A DNA stretch of 21,879 nucleotides from a virus. The notes beneath the pieces were generated by a model. It did no database searches. It was not told the DNA's origin and worked only from the letters and a program-made list of their open reading frames with translations. The DNA lies in the IMG/VR virus record IMGVR_UViG_3300042868_003165, positions 1 to 21,879 of that record, one strand, 5' to 3'. Shown here piece by piece: positions 1 through 7,210 of the stretch. Position numbers and translations under genes: made by a program. How positions within the stretch are numbered: position 1 is the stretch's first letter; every line of letters begins with the position of its first letter.

Positions 1-894
1 CCAAATACCTATGCGGGTCTGTTTGGTAACAAATATATTGCGGCCGCGTTGTTGTCGGGTGAAACCTTGGCAAAAGAACTTATCACATTGCACCCCAATG
101 TAGCATTCAAAGAAGTTATCCGTAACTACCAAAATTCAGTTGTTATCGCTTCTGCATCTTGTGACTTTACAGATTCTTCATCTGTGACTTTGGGTGAATA
201 TGTGTTGACCACAACCGAAAAGCAAGTGAACTTACAACTTTGTAAGAACGAATTGCGTACAACTTGGGAATCAGCACAAGCGGGTTTCAGTGCATTTGAG
301 AAATTACCAGCAACATTTGAAGAATTTTTGTTGGCTCAAACTGCGGCGGAAGTTGCACAAGCAAACGAATTGGGTATTTGGAAATCTAACCTTTGGTATG
401 ATTCCGCAATCGTAGCGGGTCAAGACGGAATGGTTGGTTATTTGATTGATAACTCTGCAGTCGTTCGTCCATTCTCGGGTGCAACAAGTGGATCAAATGT
501 TGTTGCTCGTTTGCAAGAAGCATTGGATTACTCACCCGCTGCATTGTATGGCAAAGAAGGTTACCAATACTATGTTGGTCCATCTACCATGAAGGCATAC
601 CAAGCGGCGTTATCTGCGGGTAACTACAACTTCCAATTCTATGTTGGTGAAAAGCCAATGAACTTCCAAGGTATTCCCGTTACCATGTGTCCAGGTCTTA
701 ACGACTACGATTGTGTATTGGGTATGAAGTCAGATTTGCACTTTGGAACGGGATTGTTGAGCGATTACAACGAAGTGAAGGTTATCGACATGAGCGATAT
801 CGATGGTTCACAGAATGTTCGTGTAATCATGCGTTTCACGGGTGGTATCATTGCTACAAACCCAACCCAACAAGTTGTAATTAATGTAACCTAA
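1..894 (+). CDS. Major capsid protein, 5' end missing
   Basis: The frame is open from base 1, so the true start lies upstream; 297 residues are visible. The first Met/TTG inside the window (base 49) is not the start, because the in-frame residues before it (PNTYAGLFGNKYIAAALL) continue the protein. The C-terminal third has a run typical of Bacteroidota phage capsid proteins: a GIPV..CPGL stretch, then G(M)KSDLHFGTGLLSDYNEVKV, then DGSQNVR and a final GG. The product should assemble the icosahedral head shell. It is followed at once by a strong terminator, as expected for a highly expressed virion gene. No head protease or scaffold is visible; these may lie upstream of the window. The capsid name is by recognition of family-like motifs, not by search. 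Confidence 0.68.
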   Translation, partial: PNTYAGLFGNKYIAAALLSGETLAKELITLHPNVAFKEVIRNYQNSVVIASASCDFTDSSSVTLGEYVLTTTEKQVNLQLCKNELRTTWESAQAGFSAFEKLPATFEEFLLAQTAAEVAQANELGIWKSNLWYDSAIVAGQDGMVGYLIDNSAVVRPFSGATSGSNVVARLQEALDYSPAALYGKEGYQYYVGPSTMKAYQAALSAGNYNFQFYVGEKPMNFQGIPVTMCPGLNDYDCVLGMKSDLHFGTGLLSDYNEVKVIDMSDIDGSQNVRVIMRFTGGIIATNPTQQVVINVT

Positions 895-917
895 TCCGAT
901 AAGGAAAATATAAACTT

Positions 918-949
918 GGGGTGGGCATAAACACCCACCCCTTTTTTTT
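918..949 (+). terminator. Intrinsic terminator after capsid gene
   Basis: Perfect 8-bp stem GGGGTGGG (918-925) / CCCACCCC (934-941), 8-nt loop, then eight T (942-949). It sits 24 bases after the capsid stop and would end or reduce transcription into the next gene. Confidence 0.92.
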
Positions 950-970
950 AACCAAGATAATAGAAAAGAT

Positions 971-1543
971 ATGCCAAGTTGTGGAACTTTAGTCGGAAGA
1001 TACGAACCTTGTAAACAATATGTCGGTGGTATCAAAGGTGCGTTTTTTATCCCCTTTGAATTTGCAAATACCATCGTAACAGACGGAGCGGGTTTGATTA
1101 CTCAAATCAATAATGGTGCAACTCCACCCGTAAAAGTAACGGGTTACTTTTGGGAGTTGAAAGGATTGTCTACATTGGAAACAACCATCACCGCATCACG
1201 CGACAATGGAACAACCATGTATGAGAGTATTTTCACCTTATCATTCAAACCAAGTGGGCTTACACCTGCTGCGGGAGATTTAGACATGGATTCAATCCAA
1301 ACTTTGTCCAAGGGCAGATGGCAAATTGTCATTTGGGACAGAAACGACCAATTTTGGTTGATTGGTCAAACCTTAGGTTGTGATGCCAACGGCGGATCAT
1401 CTTCATGGGGTGTACAAATGGGTGATGCCCGTTTGAATACAATTACCTTTTCAAGCCAAGAAAAAACACCACCATCACCAATTGATGCGGACAATTACAC
1501 AGAATTGTCAACGAGTGTTATTATCGTGTCAACCGCACCTTAA
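971..1543 (+). CDS. Probable tail tube / major tail structural protein
   Basis: 190 residues, no signal peptide or membrane segment, beta-rich. The order of motifs (an N-terminal C..VGGIKGAFFIPF segment, then AGLITQI, a GTTMYES segment, a V.WDRNDQFWLIGQTLG segment, then SSWGVQMGDARLNTITF) matches a family common in Bacteroidota siphovirus-like phages that occupies the tail-tube position. The tube protein polymerises around the tape measure and carries the DNA channel. It is flanked by a terminator on each side (918-949 and 1568-1593), so it is an isolated unit, which fits a high-copy protein whose dose is set separately. The ATG at 971 follows the A-rich stretch AATAGAAAAGAT. Tube identity is inferred from pattern and position; another abundant virion protein is possible. 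Confidence 0.55.
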   Translation: MPSCGTLVGRYEPCKQYVGGIKGAFFIPFEFANTIVTDGAGLITQINNGATPPVKVTGYFWELKGLSTLETTITASRDNGTTMYESIFTLSFKPSGLTPAAGDLDMDSIQTLSKGRWQIVIWDRNDQFWLIGQTLGCDANGGSSSWGVQMGDARLNTITFSSQEKTPPSPIDADNYTELSTSVIIVSTAP

Positions 1544-1567
1544 TTTTAATTATATTTCTATGTTTAA

Positions 1568-1593
1568 GCCCTCACCATTCGGTGGGGGTTTTT
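1568..1593 (+). terminator. Intrinsic terminator after tail tube gene
   Basis: Stem CCCTCACC (1569-1576) / GGTGGGGG (1581-1588) with one T.G wobble, tetraloop ATTC, then five T (1589-1593). It lies 25 bases after the preceding stop. Confidence 0.88.
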
Positions 1594-1618
1594 CATTTAT
1601 AACAAAAAATGTATTTCG

Positions 1619-1627
1619 CGTTTTATA
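1619..1627 (+). promoter_or_regulatory. CGTTTTATA start-proximal motif, copy 1
   Basis: The nine bases CGTTTTATA end 3 bases before the ATG at 1631. Exact copies sit 4 bases before the ATGs at 7211 and 21280. Possible phage late-promoter element or translation-start signal; see findings. Confidence 0.45.
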
Positions 1628-1630
1628 ACT

Positions 1631-1972
1631 ATGCACATCAATAACGCATCCACCAATATCAATTTCACATCCTTTGTGGAATTTACGGGTGTATCAACGA
1701 TTGAGGTGTGGCATAAGCCCACCAAAACAATGGTAACGGCTACAAGTACCCCAAGCAAGTTATATTCGTTCTACACAATGAATTTGCCCGTTTTAACGCC
1801 TATCAATTTAGTGGCTAATAATACGGATGAGATATTAATTCGTGTATTCAATGCAAATAATTTGGTGTGGGAGTATTTAGGGTATTGGATTGTGGGAACT
1901 ACAAACATCAACAACACATGGAAGGATTGGGATACCACCGCCCCCGTGTCACCTAATTGGATAACACTATGA
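1631..1972 (+). CDS. Small virion-region protein of unknown function
   Basis: 113 residues, not recognised. It is Thr/Asn/Trp-rich with alternating hydrophobic residues (INFTSFVEFTG, TIEVWHKP, YLGYWIVG), which suggests a beta-sandwich and no membrane segment. It begins a transcription unit after a terminator, behind motif CGTTTTATA, and its stop overlaps the portal start as ATGA (1969-1972), so the two are probably translated together. Position directly before the portal suggests a head or neck decoration role, but nothing in the sequence proves this. Confidence 0.75.
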   Translation: MHINNASTNINFTSFVEFTGVSTIEVWHKPTKTMVTATSTPSKLYSFYTMNLPVLTPINLVANNTDEILIRVFNANNLVWEYLGYWIVGTTNINNTWKDWDTTAPVSPNWITL

Positions 1973-3750
1973 GTTTAGAATTTATACAACTACAATCATA
2001 CACCGCACCATCAATCATTGAGCAAAAGAACAAAGATTGGGTGCAATATGGTGACGATAACAATTATTATCAGTATTTGATTGACTTGTATCATGGTTCA
2101 CCAACCAATAATGCGTGTATAAAAGGCATTGCAGACCAAATTTATGGCAAGGGATTAGAGGTGACAAGCACATCAAGGAACTTACCAGGTTACATTGAGT
2201 TCAAAACCATGTTTAGTGCTGATGATTTACGGGCGGTTATCATGGATTTGAAAATGTTAGGCCAAGCATCGTTTCAACTTATCAAATCAAAGGATAAGAA
2301 AAAGTATGTAAAGGCCAAGCACTTTCCACAACAAACACTTCGCCCCGCCAAGTGCAACGACAAAGGCGAGATTGAAAAGTATTATTATTATCCCGATTGG
2401 GCCAATATCAAGCGTGGAACACAACCAACAGAGATAAGGGCATGGGGTTACGACCAAAACGCGAACGAATGTATACTAACCATCAAACCATATTCAACGG
2501 GTTCGTTTTACTTCGCACCCGTGGACTACCAAGGCGGTACGCAATATGCAAACTTGGAAGCGGAGATATCGAATTTCCACATCAACAACATCATGAATGG
2601 TTTGGCACCAAGTATGTTGATAAACTTCAACAATGGGCAACCACCCGCCGAGGTTAAAGATACAGTTGAATCACAAATCAAAGCCAAGTTTGGCGGATCG
2701 TCCAATGCGGGTCGTTTTATTATCAGTTGGAACGATGGCAAGGATTCAGCGGCGGACATTACCCCAGTACAATTAAGTGATGCACACAACCAATATCAAT
2801 TCCTAAGTTCTGAATCAATGCAAAAGGTTATGATATCGCATCGCGTGGTATCGCCGTTGTTATTGGGTATTAAAGACGGAACGGGATTTGGTAATAACGC
2901 GGATGAATTAAAGTCGGCATCCATCTTGTTTGACAATGTGGTTATCAGACCTTTTCAACGATTGGTTATTGATGCGGTTACCAAGGTATTGAACCACAAT
3001 GGTTACAACCTTAATATGTATTTCAAGACCTTACAACCGCTTGAATTTACTGATTTAACTGGTAATGTAATTGATGATGAAACACGCGAGGAAGAAACGG
3101 GCGTATCGTTGTCATTAAAAAAAAAGATTGATTTAGCGGACATGACCATCGCGGATGAAGATTCGTGGTTGGAACATTTGAAAACCCGTGGGGAAATAAT
3201 TAACGAAGAGGTGTGGGAACTCATTGATGTTACAGAAGTTACGGATGCGGATGAGGAACTAAGATTTAACATGGCGTATGAAAACCCCAATAAAAAAAGT
3301 GGTGATGATAAAGGGGTTTACAAAATCCGTTATCGGTACGGCCCTAATATCGTGGCCGACAATTCAAGGCAGTTTTGTAGTACAATGGTTCAAGAATCCA
3401 AAGGGGGAGTAATTTATCGCCGTGAAGATATTTTGACAATGGGGGATGCGGGAGTGAACGGACAATTTGCACCAAGCGGACAAAGTTCATATTCCATTTG
3501 GAAATACAAGGGTGGTGTTAATTGTCACCACAGATGGGAACGATTGACATTCAGACGGAAGCAAATCAAGGGTAAATTTTTACCCAAGCAACCAGGCGAA
3601 ACGGGTGAGAACCGAGATTTAGAAAATTACAACGAAGTATCAAATAAGAGTGCCAACGCTGCGGGGGTTCCATTTTCACCTAGTGGATGGGAAACGGCAT
3701 CAACACGCCCAATTGATATGCCAAACAAAGGTTCATTAAAAAACAAATAA
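1969..3750 (+). CDS. Portal protein with an extra C-terminal domain
   Basis: 593 residues from the ATG at 1969; an in-frame TTG at 1957 is less likely because the ATG forms a 4-base ATGA overlap with the previous stop. Residues about 1-360 look like the portal fold of Bacteroidota phages: NNACIKGIADQIYGKGLEV near 47-65, the FHINNIMNGLAPSMLINF segment near 203-220, an SSNAGRFIISWNDGKD segment near 244-259, and SHRVVSPLLLGIKDGTGFGN near 290-309. The portal forms the dodecameric DNA gate where terminase docks. Residues about 445-530 form a separate Cys/His/Trp-containing part (RYRYGPN..., FCSTM, IYRREDI, WKYKGGVNCHHRWER) reached through a Lys/Asp-rich linker. This resembles small domains attached to head-morphogenesis proteins, so this may be a portal/minor-head-protein fusion. 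The tail end is low complexity. Confidence 0.85.
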   Translation: MSLEFIQLQSYTAPSIIEQKNKDWVQYGDDNNYYQYLIDLYHGSPTNNACIKGIADQIYGKGLEVTSTSRNLPGYIEFKTMFSADDLRAVIMDLKMLGQASFQLIKSKDKKKYVKAKHFPQQTLRPAKCNDKGEIEKYYYYPDWANIKRGTQPTEIRAWGYDQNANECILTIKPYSTGSFYFAPVDYQGGTQYANLEAEISNFHINNIMNGLAPSMLINFNNGQPPAEVKDTVESQIKAKFGGSSNAGRFIISWNDGKDSAADITPVQLSDAHNQYQFLSSESMQKVMISHRVVSPLLLGIKDGTGFGNNADELKSASILFDNVVIRPFQRLVIDAVTKVLNHNGYNLNMYFKTLQPLEFTDLTGNVIDDETREEETGVSLSLKKKIDLADMTIADEDSWLEHLKTRGEIINEEVWELIDVTEVTDADEELRFNMAYENPNKKSGDDKGVYKIRYRYGPNIVADNSRQFCSTMVQESKGGVIYRREDILTMGDAGVNGQFAPSGQSSYSIWKYKGGVNCHHRWERLTFRRKQIKGKFLPKQPGETGENRDLENYNEVSNKSANAAGVPFSPSGWETASTRPIDMPNKGSLKNK

Positions 3751-3751
3751 G

Positions 3752-4264
3752 ATGTACGCAAACGATGATGTATTATTAATCACCAAGGAGGACATATTCA
3801 AATACACCCAATTGAGTGGGAATTTTGATGTGGATAAAATAACCCCATTTATTAAGATAGCCCAGGACATCCAAGTTCAAGAATTGTGCGGTACTGTGTT
3901 GTATCGTAGGTTGTTGGATGATGTAAAGGCAAACACCTTAGCGGGGTTTTATCTTTTGTTGGTTGAACACTATTTGCAACCTTTGTTGATCCATTACGCC
4001 ATGAGTGATTTGTTGTTATTCCACGGGTATGAGGTAACCAATGGTGGTATCGTTCGTAATTCCCCCGAGAATACACAGTTACCAAGCAAGGAGGAATTGG
4101 ACACCATTGTCCAAAGACAAAGAAACATCGCAGAAACTTATCGGAGGCGTTGCGTGGATTACCTATCGTATTTCCCACAACGATATCCAGAATACACCGC
4201 CAACCAACAAGCGGGAGAATACCCAAATAGTAACCCATCGAATTTCGTTACATGGAATTTGTAA
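3752..4264 (+). CDS. Head-tail connector / adaptor candidate
   Basis: 170 residues starting one base after the portal stop. The pattern is LLITKEDIFKYTQLSGNF near the N-terminus, then helical segments (TPFIKIAQDIQVQELCGTVL, a long YLQPLLIHYAMSDLLLFHGYEV helix), then IVQRQRNIAETYRRRCVDYL. It matches a mostly helical protein found directly after the portal in many Bacteroidota phages and is about the size of gp6-like connector proteins, which form a ring under the portal and join head to tail. No catalytic motif is seen. The assignment rests on position, helical content and remembered family pattern. Its 3' end overlaps the next gene by 13 bases. Confidence 0.55.
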   Translation: MYANDDVLLITKEDIFKYTQLSGNFDVDKITPFIKIAQDIQVQELCGTVLYRRLLDDVKANTLAGFYLLLVEHYLQPLLIHYAMSDLLLFHGYEVTNGGIVRNSPENTQLPSKEELDTIVQRQRNIAETYRRRCVDYLSYFPQRYPEYTANQQAGEYPNSNPSNFVTWNL

Positions 4265-4761
4265 AAAAGACATATAAACCCAAGGAGGAAAAGGTCAAGA
4301 AATTGACTACCTACATAACGCAATTGAAAATCGTTAATGCGGTCAAATGTGATTTGTTTACAAAAACAACCAAGATAATCGCCATTATGATATTCTTAAC
4401 GGGGTGTTCGGCCGAATGGCACTTAAAAAAAGCCATCCAAAAGAACCCCGCTATGGCACAAACATCAACCCACACCATTGATACGCTATTTGTAACCGAT
4501 TCTGTGAGCATTACAGACACTTTCACAACAAAAACGATTGATACCATCACAATTGAAAAAGACGGCGTTAAAACGATTGTTTACAGAAACCACGATGTTA
4601 TCCGAGTTCAAACAGTTGTAAAGGCCGACACCATCAGATACACCAAAACAATTCAGTTACCCGCACAAATAAAGTACACGGAACGCGTAAAGGTTCCACA
4701 ATGGATTGGATTAACTTTGTTTTTGGGATTAATTTTGTTAATGATAATTATAAAACGATGA
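4252..4761 (+). CDS. Lipoprotein with C-terminal membrane anchor; candidate unimolecular spanin
   Basis: 169 residues from ATG 4252. Residues 41-52 (KIIAIMIFLTGC) form a hydrophobic stretch ending in a lipobox (L-T-G-C52), and residues about 150-168 (QWIGLTLFLGLILLMIIIKR) are a terminal membrane segment. The middle (about 70-145) is Thr/Val/Ile-rich and beta-prone, without a coiled coil. An outer-membrane lipid anchor plus an inner-membrane C-terminal anchor is the layout of u-spanins such as phage T1 gp11, which join the two membranes in the last step of lysis. With the ATG start, 40 residues precede the signal hydrophobic region; a TTG at 4354 (residue 35) would give a normal 18-residue lipoprotein signal, so the start is uncertain. 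It lies in the virion block about 3.4 kb upstream of the endolysin. A virion-attached lipoprotein is the alternative. Confidence 0.6.
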   Translation: MEFVKKTYKPKEEKVKKLTTYITQLKIVNAVKCDLFTKTTKIIAIMIFLTGCSAEWHLKKAIQKNPAMAQTSTHTIDTLFVTDSVSITDTFTTKTIDTITIEKDGVKTIVYRNHDVIRVQTVVKADTIRYTKTIQLPAQIKYTERVKVPQWIGLTLFLGLILLMIIIKR

Positions 4762-5021
4762 GCGATTGGGGTCAAGAATATAACAACAAGTCAGCACCAT
4801 CGCAAGGATGGAAAACACCATCACGGAGTTCGCCACAAGGGGGCGGAACGCGGGGGTGTTTATGCAAGAATGAAAATAAGTATTCACGAAAGTGTTGCGA
4901 TGGGTCATTATGGGCGCAAGGGATTGGAAACATCACACGAAGCCCCGTGTTTACAAATGAGCAATGGCAAGGAATCACTACAAAGTGGGAAGAAATTAAC
5001 GAAACTTGGAATAATATATAA
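4758..5021 (+). CDS. Small Cys-rich protein of unknown function
   Basis: 87 residues from ATG 4758, chosen over an upstream in-frame TTG because it makes an ATGA overlap (4758-4761) with the lipoprotein gene. It carries a compact Cys cluster, CLC...YSRKCCDGSLWAQGIG, at about residues 33-57, after a Gly/Ser/Pro-rich N-terminus, and ends in a Trp/Glu-rich helix. A similar CLC/KCCDGS block recurs in Bacteroidota phage proteins as far as I recall, but no function is attached to it. Four Cys within about 15 residues could bind a metal or form disulfides. Its place before a fibre-like gene suggests a virion role. Confidence 0.75.
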   Translation: MSDWGQEYNNKSAPSQGWKTPSRSSPQGGGTRGCLCKNENKYSRKCCDGSLWAQGIGNITRSPVFTNEQWQGITTKWEEINETWNNI

Positions 5022-5024
5022 GAT

Positions 5025-6119
5025 ATGGGAATTTCATTAACGGGTTTAACACCCGCAACAACATACGACGCCTTGATTAAGGTAGGCGATAACGGACCAA
5101 TCGATGCAACATTAAAAGTGCTATCCGATGGATTAGGTACAAACCTACCAATGGAGGCATCCACCACGGGTGTAAATTTCACGGGTAATTTAACGCAAAG
5201 CGGAACGGCATTGCAACCCGTGTTGGTCAGTGGTACCAACATCAAGACCATAAATTCCACATCAATTTTAGGAAGTGGGAATATCTCGGTGGTAACATCA
5301 CCAAGCGGTGTTGCGGGTGCTATTCAGTTTAGCAATGGAAGTGCGTTTGCAAGTGATGCGGCTAACTTGTTTTGGGAGGATACCAATAATAGATTGGGGA
5401 TTGGCACTAATGCCCCTATAAACAATTTAACAGTAATTGATTCAACATCGGGAAGCACAAGTGGAGATAAAGGAATAACGGTTGGCAATTCTCATACTGC
5501 AAATGTTTTACGTTTTGGTTCATATTTTAACGTTGGGGTAATTTCGGTACCAAGTGGTCCATTAATGCTACAAACACCCGCTTCAAACAAAGGGGTTTCT
5601 ATTTCAACGGGTTACTTAATTCCAACTGCAATGGCACACATTCAAGGCAGTGGCTCAACATCCGCCACTACATCGCTTTTGGTGCAGAATAGTGCGGGGA
5701 CGGCAACATTGACCTCAAGGGATGACGGCAAAATCCTTATTAGAGATTATATTGCGGGAGTAGGGGAAAATGCATATTTGAGATTGAACAATTCCAATGG
5801 CTTTGAAGGTGGGTACAACGAAGGAAGCGGTGGTTCATTTCAAGCGGGTGGCTCAACGGTGAACCTTAACATTGGAGGAAGTAAAATTTTACAAGGTTAT
5901 TCGGGTGGTATTTCAATTGGAAAAGGTGCATCGAATCCCGTTGCATCTGCTCAATTAGAAGTATTCAGCACAACAAAAGGATTTTTGCCACCCGTTATGA
6001 CAACAACCCAAAAGAACGCCATCGCATCACCCGCAGCGGGATTGGTTGTTTACGATTCCACATTGGGAAAACTTTGTGTTCGTACGGCATCAGCGTGGGA
6101 AACAATAACATCACTTTAA
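5025..6119 (+). CDS. Tail fibre / receptor-binding-like structural protein
   Basis: 364 residues, Ser/Gly/Thr/Asn-rich and low in Cys, of the fibrous-repeat type. An N-terminal part (GISLTGLTPATTYDALIKVGD) has a fibronectin-III-like edge-strand pattern. The middle has segments usual in long fibres (GAIQFSNGSAFASD, LFWEDTNNRLGIGTNAP). The last 55 residues, from LEVFSTTKGFLPPVMTTTQ to GLVVYDSTLGKLCVR and a final SAWETI, make up a trimerisation or tip segment widespread in Bacteroidota phages. No intramolecular chaperone domain is visible. It probably contacts the host surface and should be among the fastest-changing genes. Start ATG 5025 follows the previous stop by three bases. Confidence 0.72.
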   Translation: MGISLTGLTPATTYDALIKVGDNGPIDATLKVLSDGLGTNLPMEASTTGVNFTGNLTQSGTALQPVLVSGTNIKTINSTSILGSGNISVVTSPSGVAGAIQFSNGSAFASDAANLFWEDTNNRLGIGTNAPINNLTVIDSTSGSTSGDKGITVGNSHTANVLRFGSYFNVGVISVPSGPLMLQTPASNKGVSISTGYLIPTAMAHIQGSGSTSATTSLLVQNSAGTATLTSRDDGKILIRDYIAGVGENAYLRLNNSNGFEGGYNEGSGGSFQAGGSTVNLNIGGSKILQGYSGGISIGKGASNPVASAQLEVFSTTKGFLPPVMTTTQKNAIASPAAGLVVYDSTLGKLCVRTASAWETITSL

Positions 6120-6124
6120 TTCTA

Positions 6125-6132
6125 TAATTTTG
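6125..6132 (+). promoter_or_regulatory. Bacteroidota-type -7 element
   Basis: TAATTTTG fits TAnnTTTG and lies 7 bases before the ATG of the truncated gene copy at 6140. I see no TTTG at the right distance upstream, so this is only a possible promoter. Confidence 0.3.
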
Positions 6133-6139
6133 TAAATAT

Positions 6140-6226
6140 ATGAAAGCAATTCAAATCAATACAAGCGTAAACCTAACAAGCGGTTTATCAATTCCATCGG
6201 GTTCAGTATGCGTAATCGCCCATTAA
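6140..6226 (+). pseudogene. Truncated duplicate 5' end of the gene at 6852
   Basis: Twenty-eight codons and a TAA. The product begins MKAIQINTSVNLTSG, and 24 of its 28 residues match the first 28 of the intact protein at 6852 (MKLIQINTPVNLTSG...). Then the match ends (C-V-I-A-H-stop against V-V-I-A-E-G). Only 8 of 28 codons are identical at DNA level, and 16 of the 20 differing codons are synonymous. The fragment sits directly before the GIY-YIG endonuclease gene and looks like the original start of the interrupted gene. It could still be translated as a 28-residue peptide. Confidence 0.82.
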
Positions 6227-6233
6227 AAAATCG

Positions 6234-6241
6234 TATCTTTG
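6234..6241 (+). promoter_or_regulatory. -7 element abutting the GIY-YIG gene
   Basis: TATCTTTG fits TAnnTTTG and ends 3 bases before the ATG at 6245. If used, the mRNA would be leaderless or nearly so. No clear -33 TTTG is present. Confidence 0.4.
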
Positions 6242-6244
6242 TGT

Positions 6245-6871
6245 ATGGCAATAGTTTACAGACATATTAGATTAGACAAGAACCAACCATTTTACATTGG
6301 TATTGGGAAAACTGAAAAACGGGCTTACACGAGATTTTCAAGAAATCCAAGGTGGAAACTGATTGCCAAAAAAACCGATTGGAGAGTGGACATTCTATTT
6401 GAAGATGTTTCAATGGATTTTGCAAAGGAAAAAGAAATAGAATTAATTGCATTGTACAAACGATATGAGGATGGCGGATCGTTGTGTAATTTAACCAAAG
6501 GCGGTGATGGTGTTACGGGCTATGTGTTCACAGAAGAAGCAAAGAAAAATGTTAAAGCCAACACCGCCAAAGGAGAGAATCATTACAGATATGGAAAGGG
6601 TATGCCACCCCATGTTATGGAAGCGTTGGTAAATGCAAATAAAGGAAAGCCATCACATAGCAAAGGCAAAAAACGACCAGAAATAAGCGGAATAAACAAT
6701 GTTCGTTCTAAACCACTTTATTGTGAAATGACAGGAATGTTTTTTGAATCATTTACCGATGCGGCGAATTTTTTAGGAATGCCAAGTTATCAAATTGTCA
6801 ATATGTTCAATGGTAAAAATAAAAATATCACATCACTAAAATTATACAAAAATGAAACTTATACAAATTAA
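6245..6871 (+). CDS. GIY-YIG homing endonuclease with NUMOD-type DNA-binding modules
   Basis: 208 residues from ATG 6245 (an in-frame TTG at 6239 is less likely). The N-terminal GIY-YIG nuclease has VYR (4-6) in the GIY position, YIG (17-19), arginines in RAYTRFSRN (26-33) and the acidic residue in EKEIELIALY (62-71). Residues about 95-148 carry Lys/Gly-rich NUMOD3-like segments (FTEEAKKNVKAN, NKGKPSHSKGKKRPE). Residues about 155-200 fit a NUMOD1/IENR1-like helix-turn-helix (CEMTGMFFESFTDAANFLGM). Such proteins cut a target and copy their gene into it. The last 20 bases overlap the start of the following gene. The gene is more A+T-rich than its neighbours, a sign of separate origin, and lies between two versions of the same 5' coding end. 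Confidence 0.93.
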   Translation: MAIVYRHIRLDKNQPFYIGIGKTEKRAYTRFSRNPRWKLIAKKTDWRVDILFEDVSMDFAKEKEIELIALYKRYEDGGSLCNLTKGGDGVTGYVFTEEAKKNVKANTAKGENHYRYGKGMPPHVMEALVNANKGKPSHSKGKKRPEISGINNVRSKPLYCEMTGMFFESFTDAANFLGMPSYQIVNMFNGKNKNITSLKLYKNETYTN

Positions 6872-7196
6872 CACCCCCGTAAATTTGACATCGGGATTAA
6901 GCATCCCAAGTGGATCGGTTGTTGTTATTGCCGAAGGATATTCGGATAACAAATCACAAAAAGACGGAATCATCCCCGCCCAAATCGCAACCTTTGTTTT
7001 TGCAAGTGTACAAGCATTGGCAGAAGGCAAAGCCCCGATTCAAGGGATTGAAGATTTTAACACCACTTTTTCCAACCTTGAATTATCGGTGGTATCGTAT
7101 GAAACAATCCCAGCGGAATCATTGTTGGTGAATGCCGTGTACGATGCATTGGTATCCATTTATGGTGCGGAGAATGTGGAACAAATAACCATCTAA
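6852..7196 (+). CDS. Small virion-region protein; target gene of the GIY-YIG element
   Basis: 114 residues, not recognised by function. No membrane segment or signal peptide; mixed alpha/beta. Features are NLTSGLSIPSGSVVVIAEGY near the N-terminus, a KDGIIPAQIATFVFASVQAL helix, and a C-terminal half ending in VNAVYDALVSIYG. Similar short proteins appear between fibre genes and lysis genes in Bacteroidota phages. Its first 28 residues are duplicated at 6140-6226, and its first 20 bases overlap the end of the homing endonuclease. It is the only complete copy and keeps a normal reading frame, so its function appears to have been preserved through the insertion. Confidence 0.78.
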   Translation: MKLIQINTPVNLTSGLSIPSGSVVVIAEGYSDNKSQKDGIIPAQIATFVFASVQALAEGKAPIQGIEDFNTTFSNLELSVVSYETIPAESLLVNAVYDALVSIYGAENVEQITI

Positions 7197-7197
7197 T

Positions 7198-7206
7198 CGT
7201 TTTATA
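7198..7206 (+). promoter_or_regulatory. CGTTTTATA start-proximal motif, copy 2
   Basis: Exact CGTTTTATA, 4 bases before the ATG at 7211, in the only intergenic gap of this block. Same arrangement as at 1619-1627 and 21267-21275. Confidence 0.45.
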
Positions 7207-7210
7207 GGCA

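Noticed and set aside
1957-1968. TTG start for the portal gene
   Set aside because: ATG 1969 forms an ATGA overlap with the preceding stop, the usual junction in this genome.
2397-2657. 86-residue + strand frame inside the portal gene
   Set aside because: No start context and entirely within a well-supported coding region; composition is that of a shifted portal frame.
6120-6244. Intron or intein around the GIY-YIG gene
   Set aside because: Both flanks encode the same protein end rather than successive parts, and the downstream copy is complete, so no splicing is needed; no intron core or intein motifs were seen.
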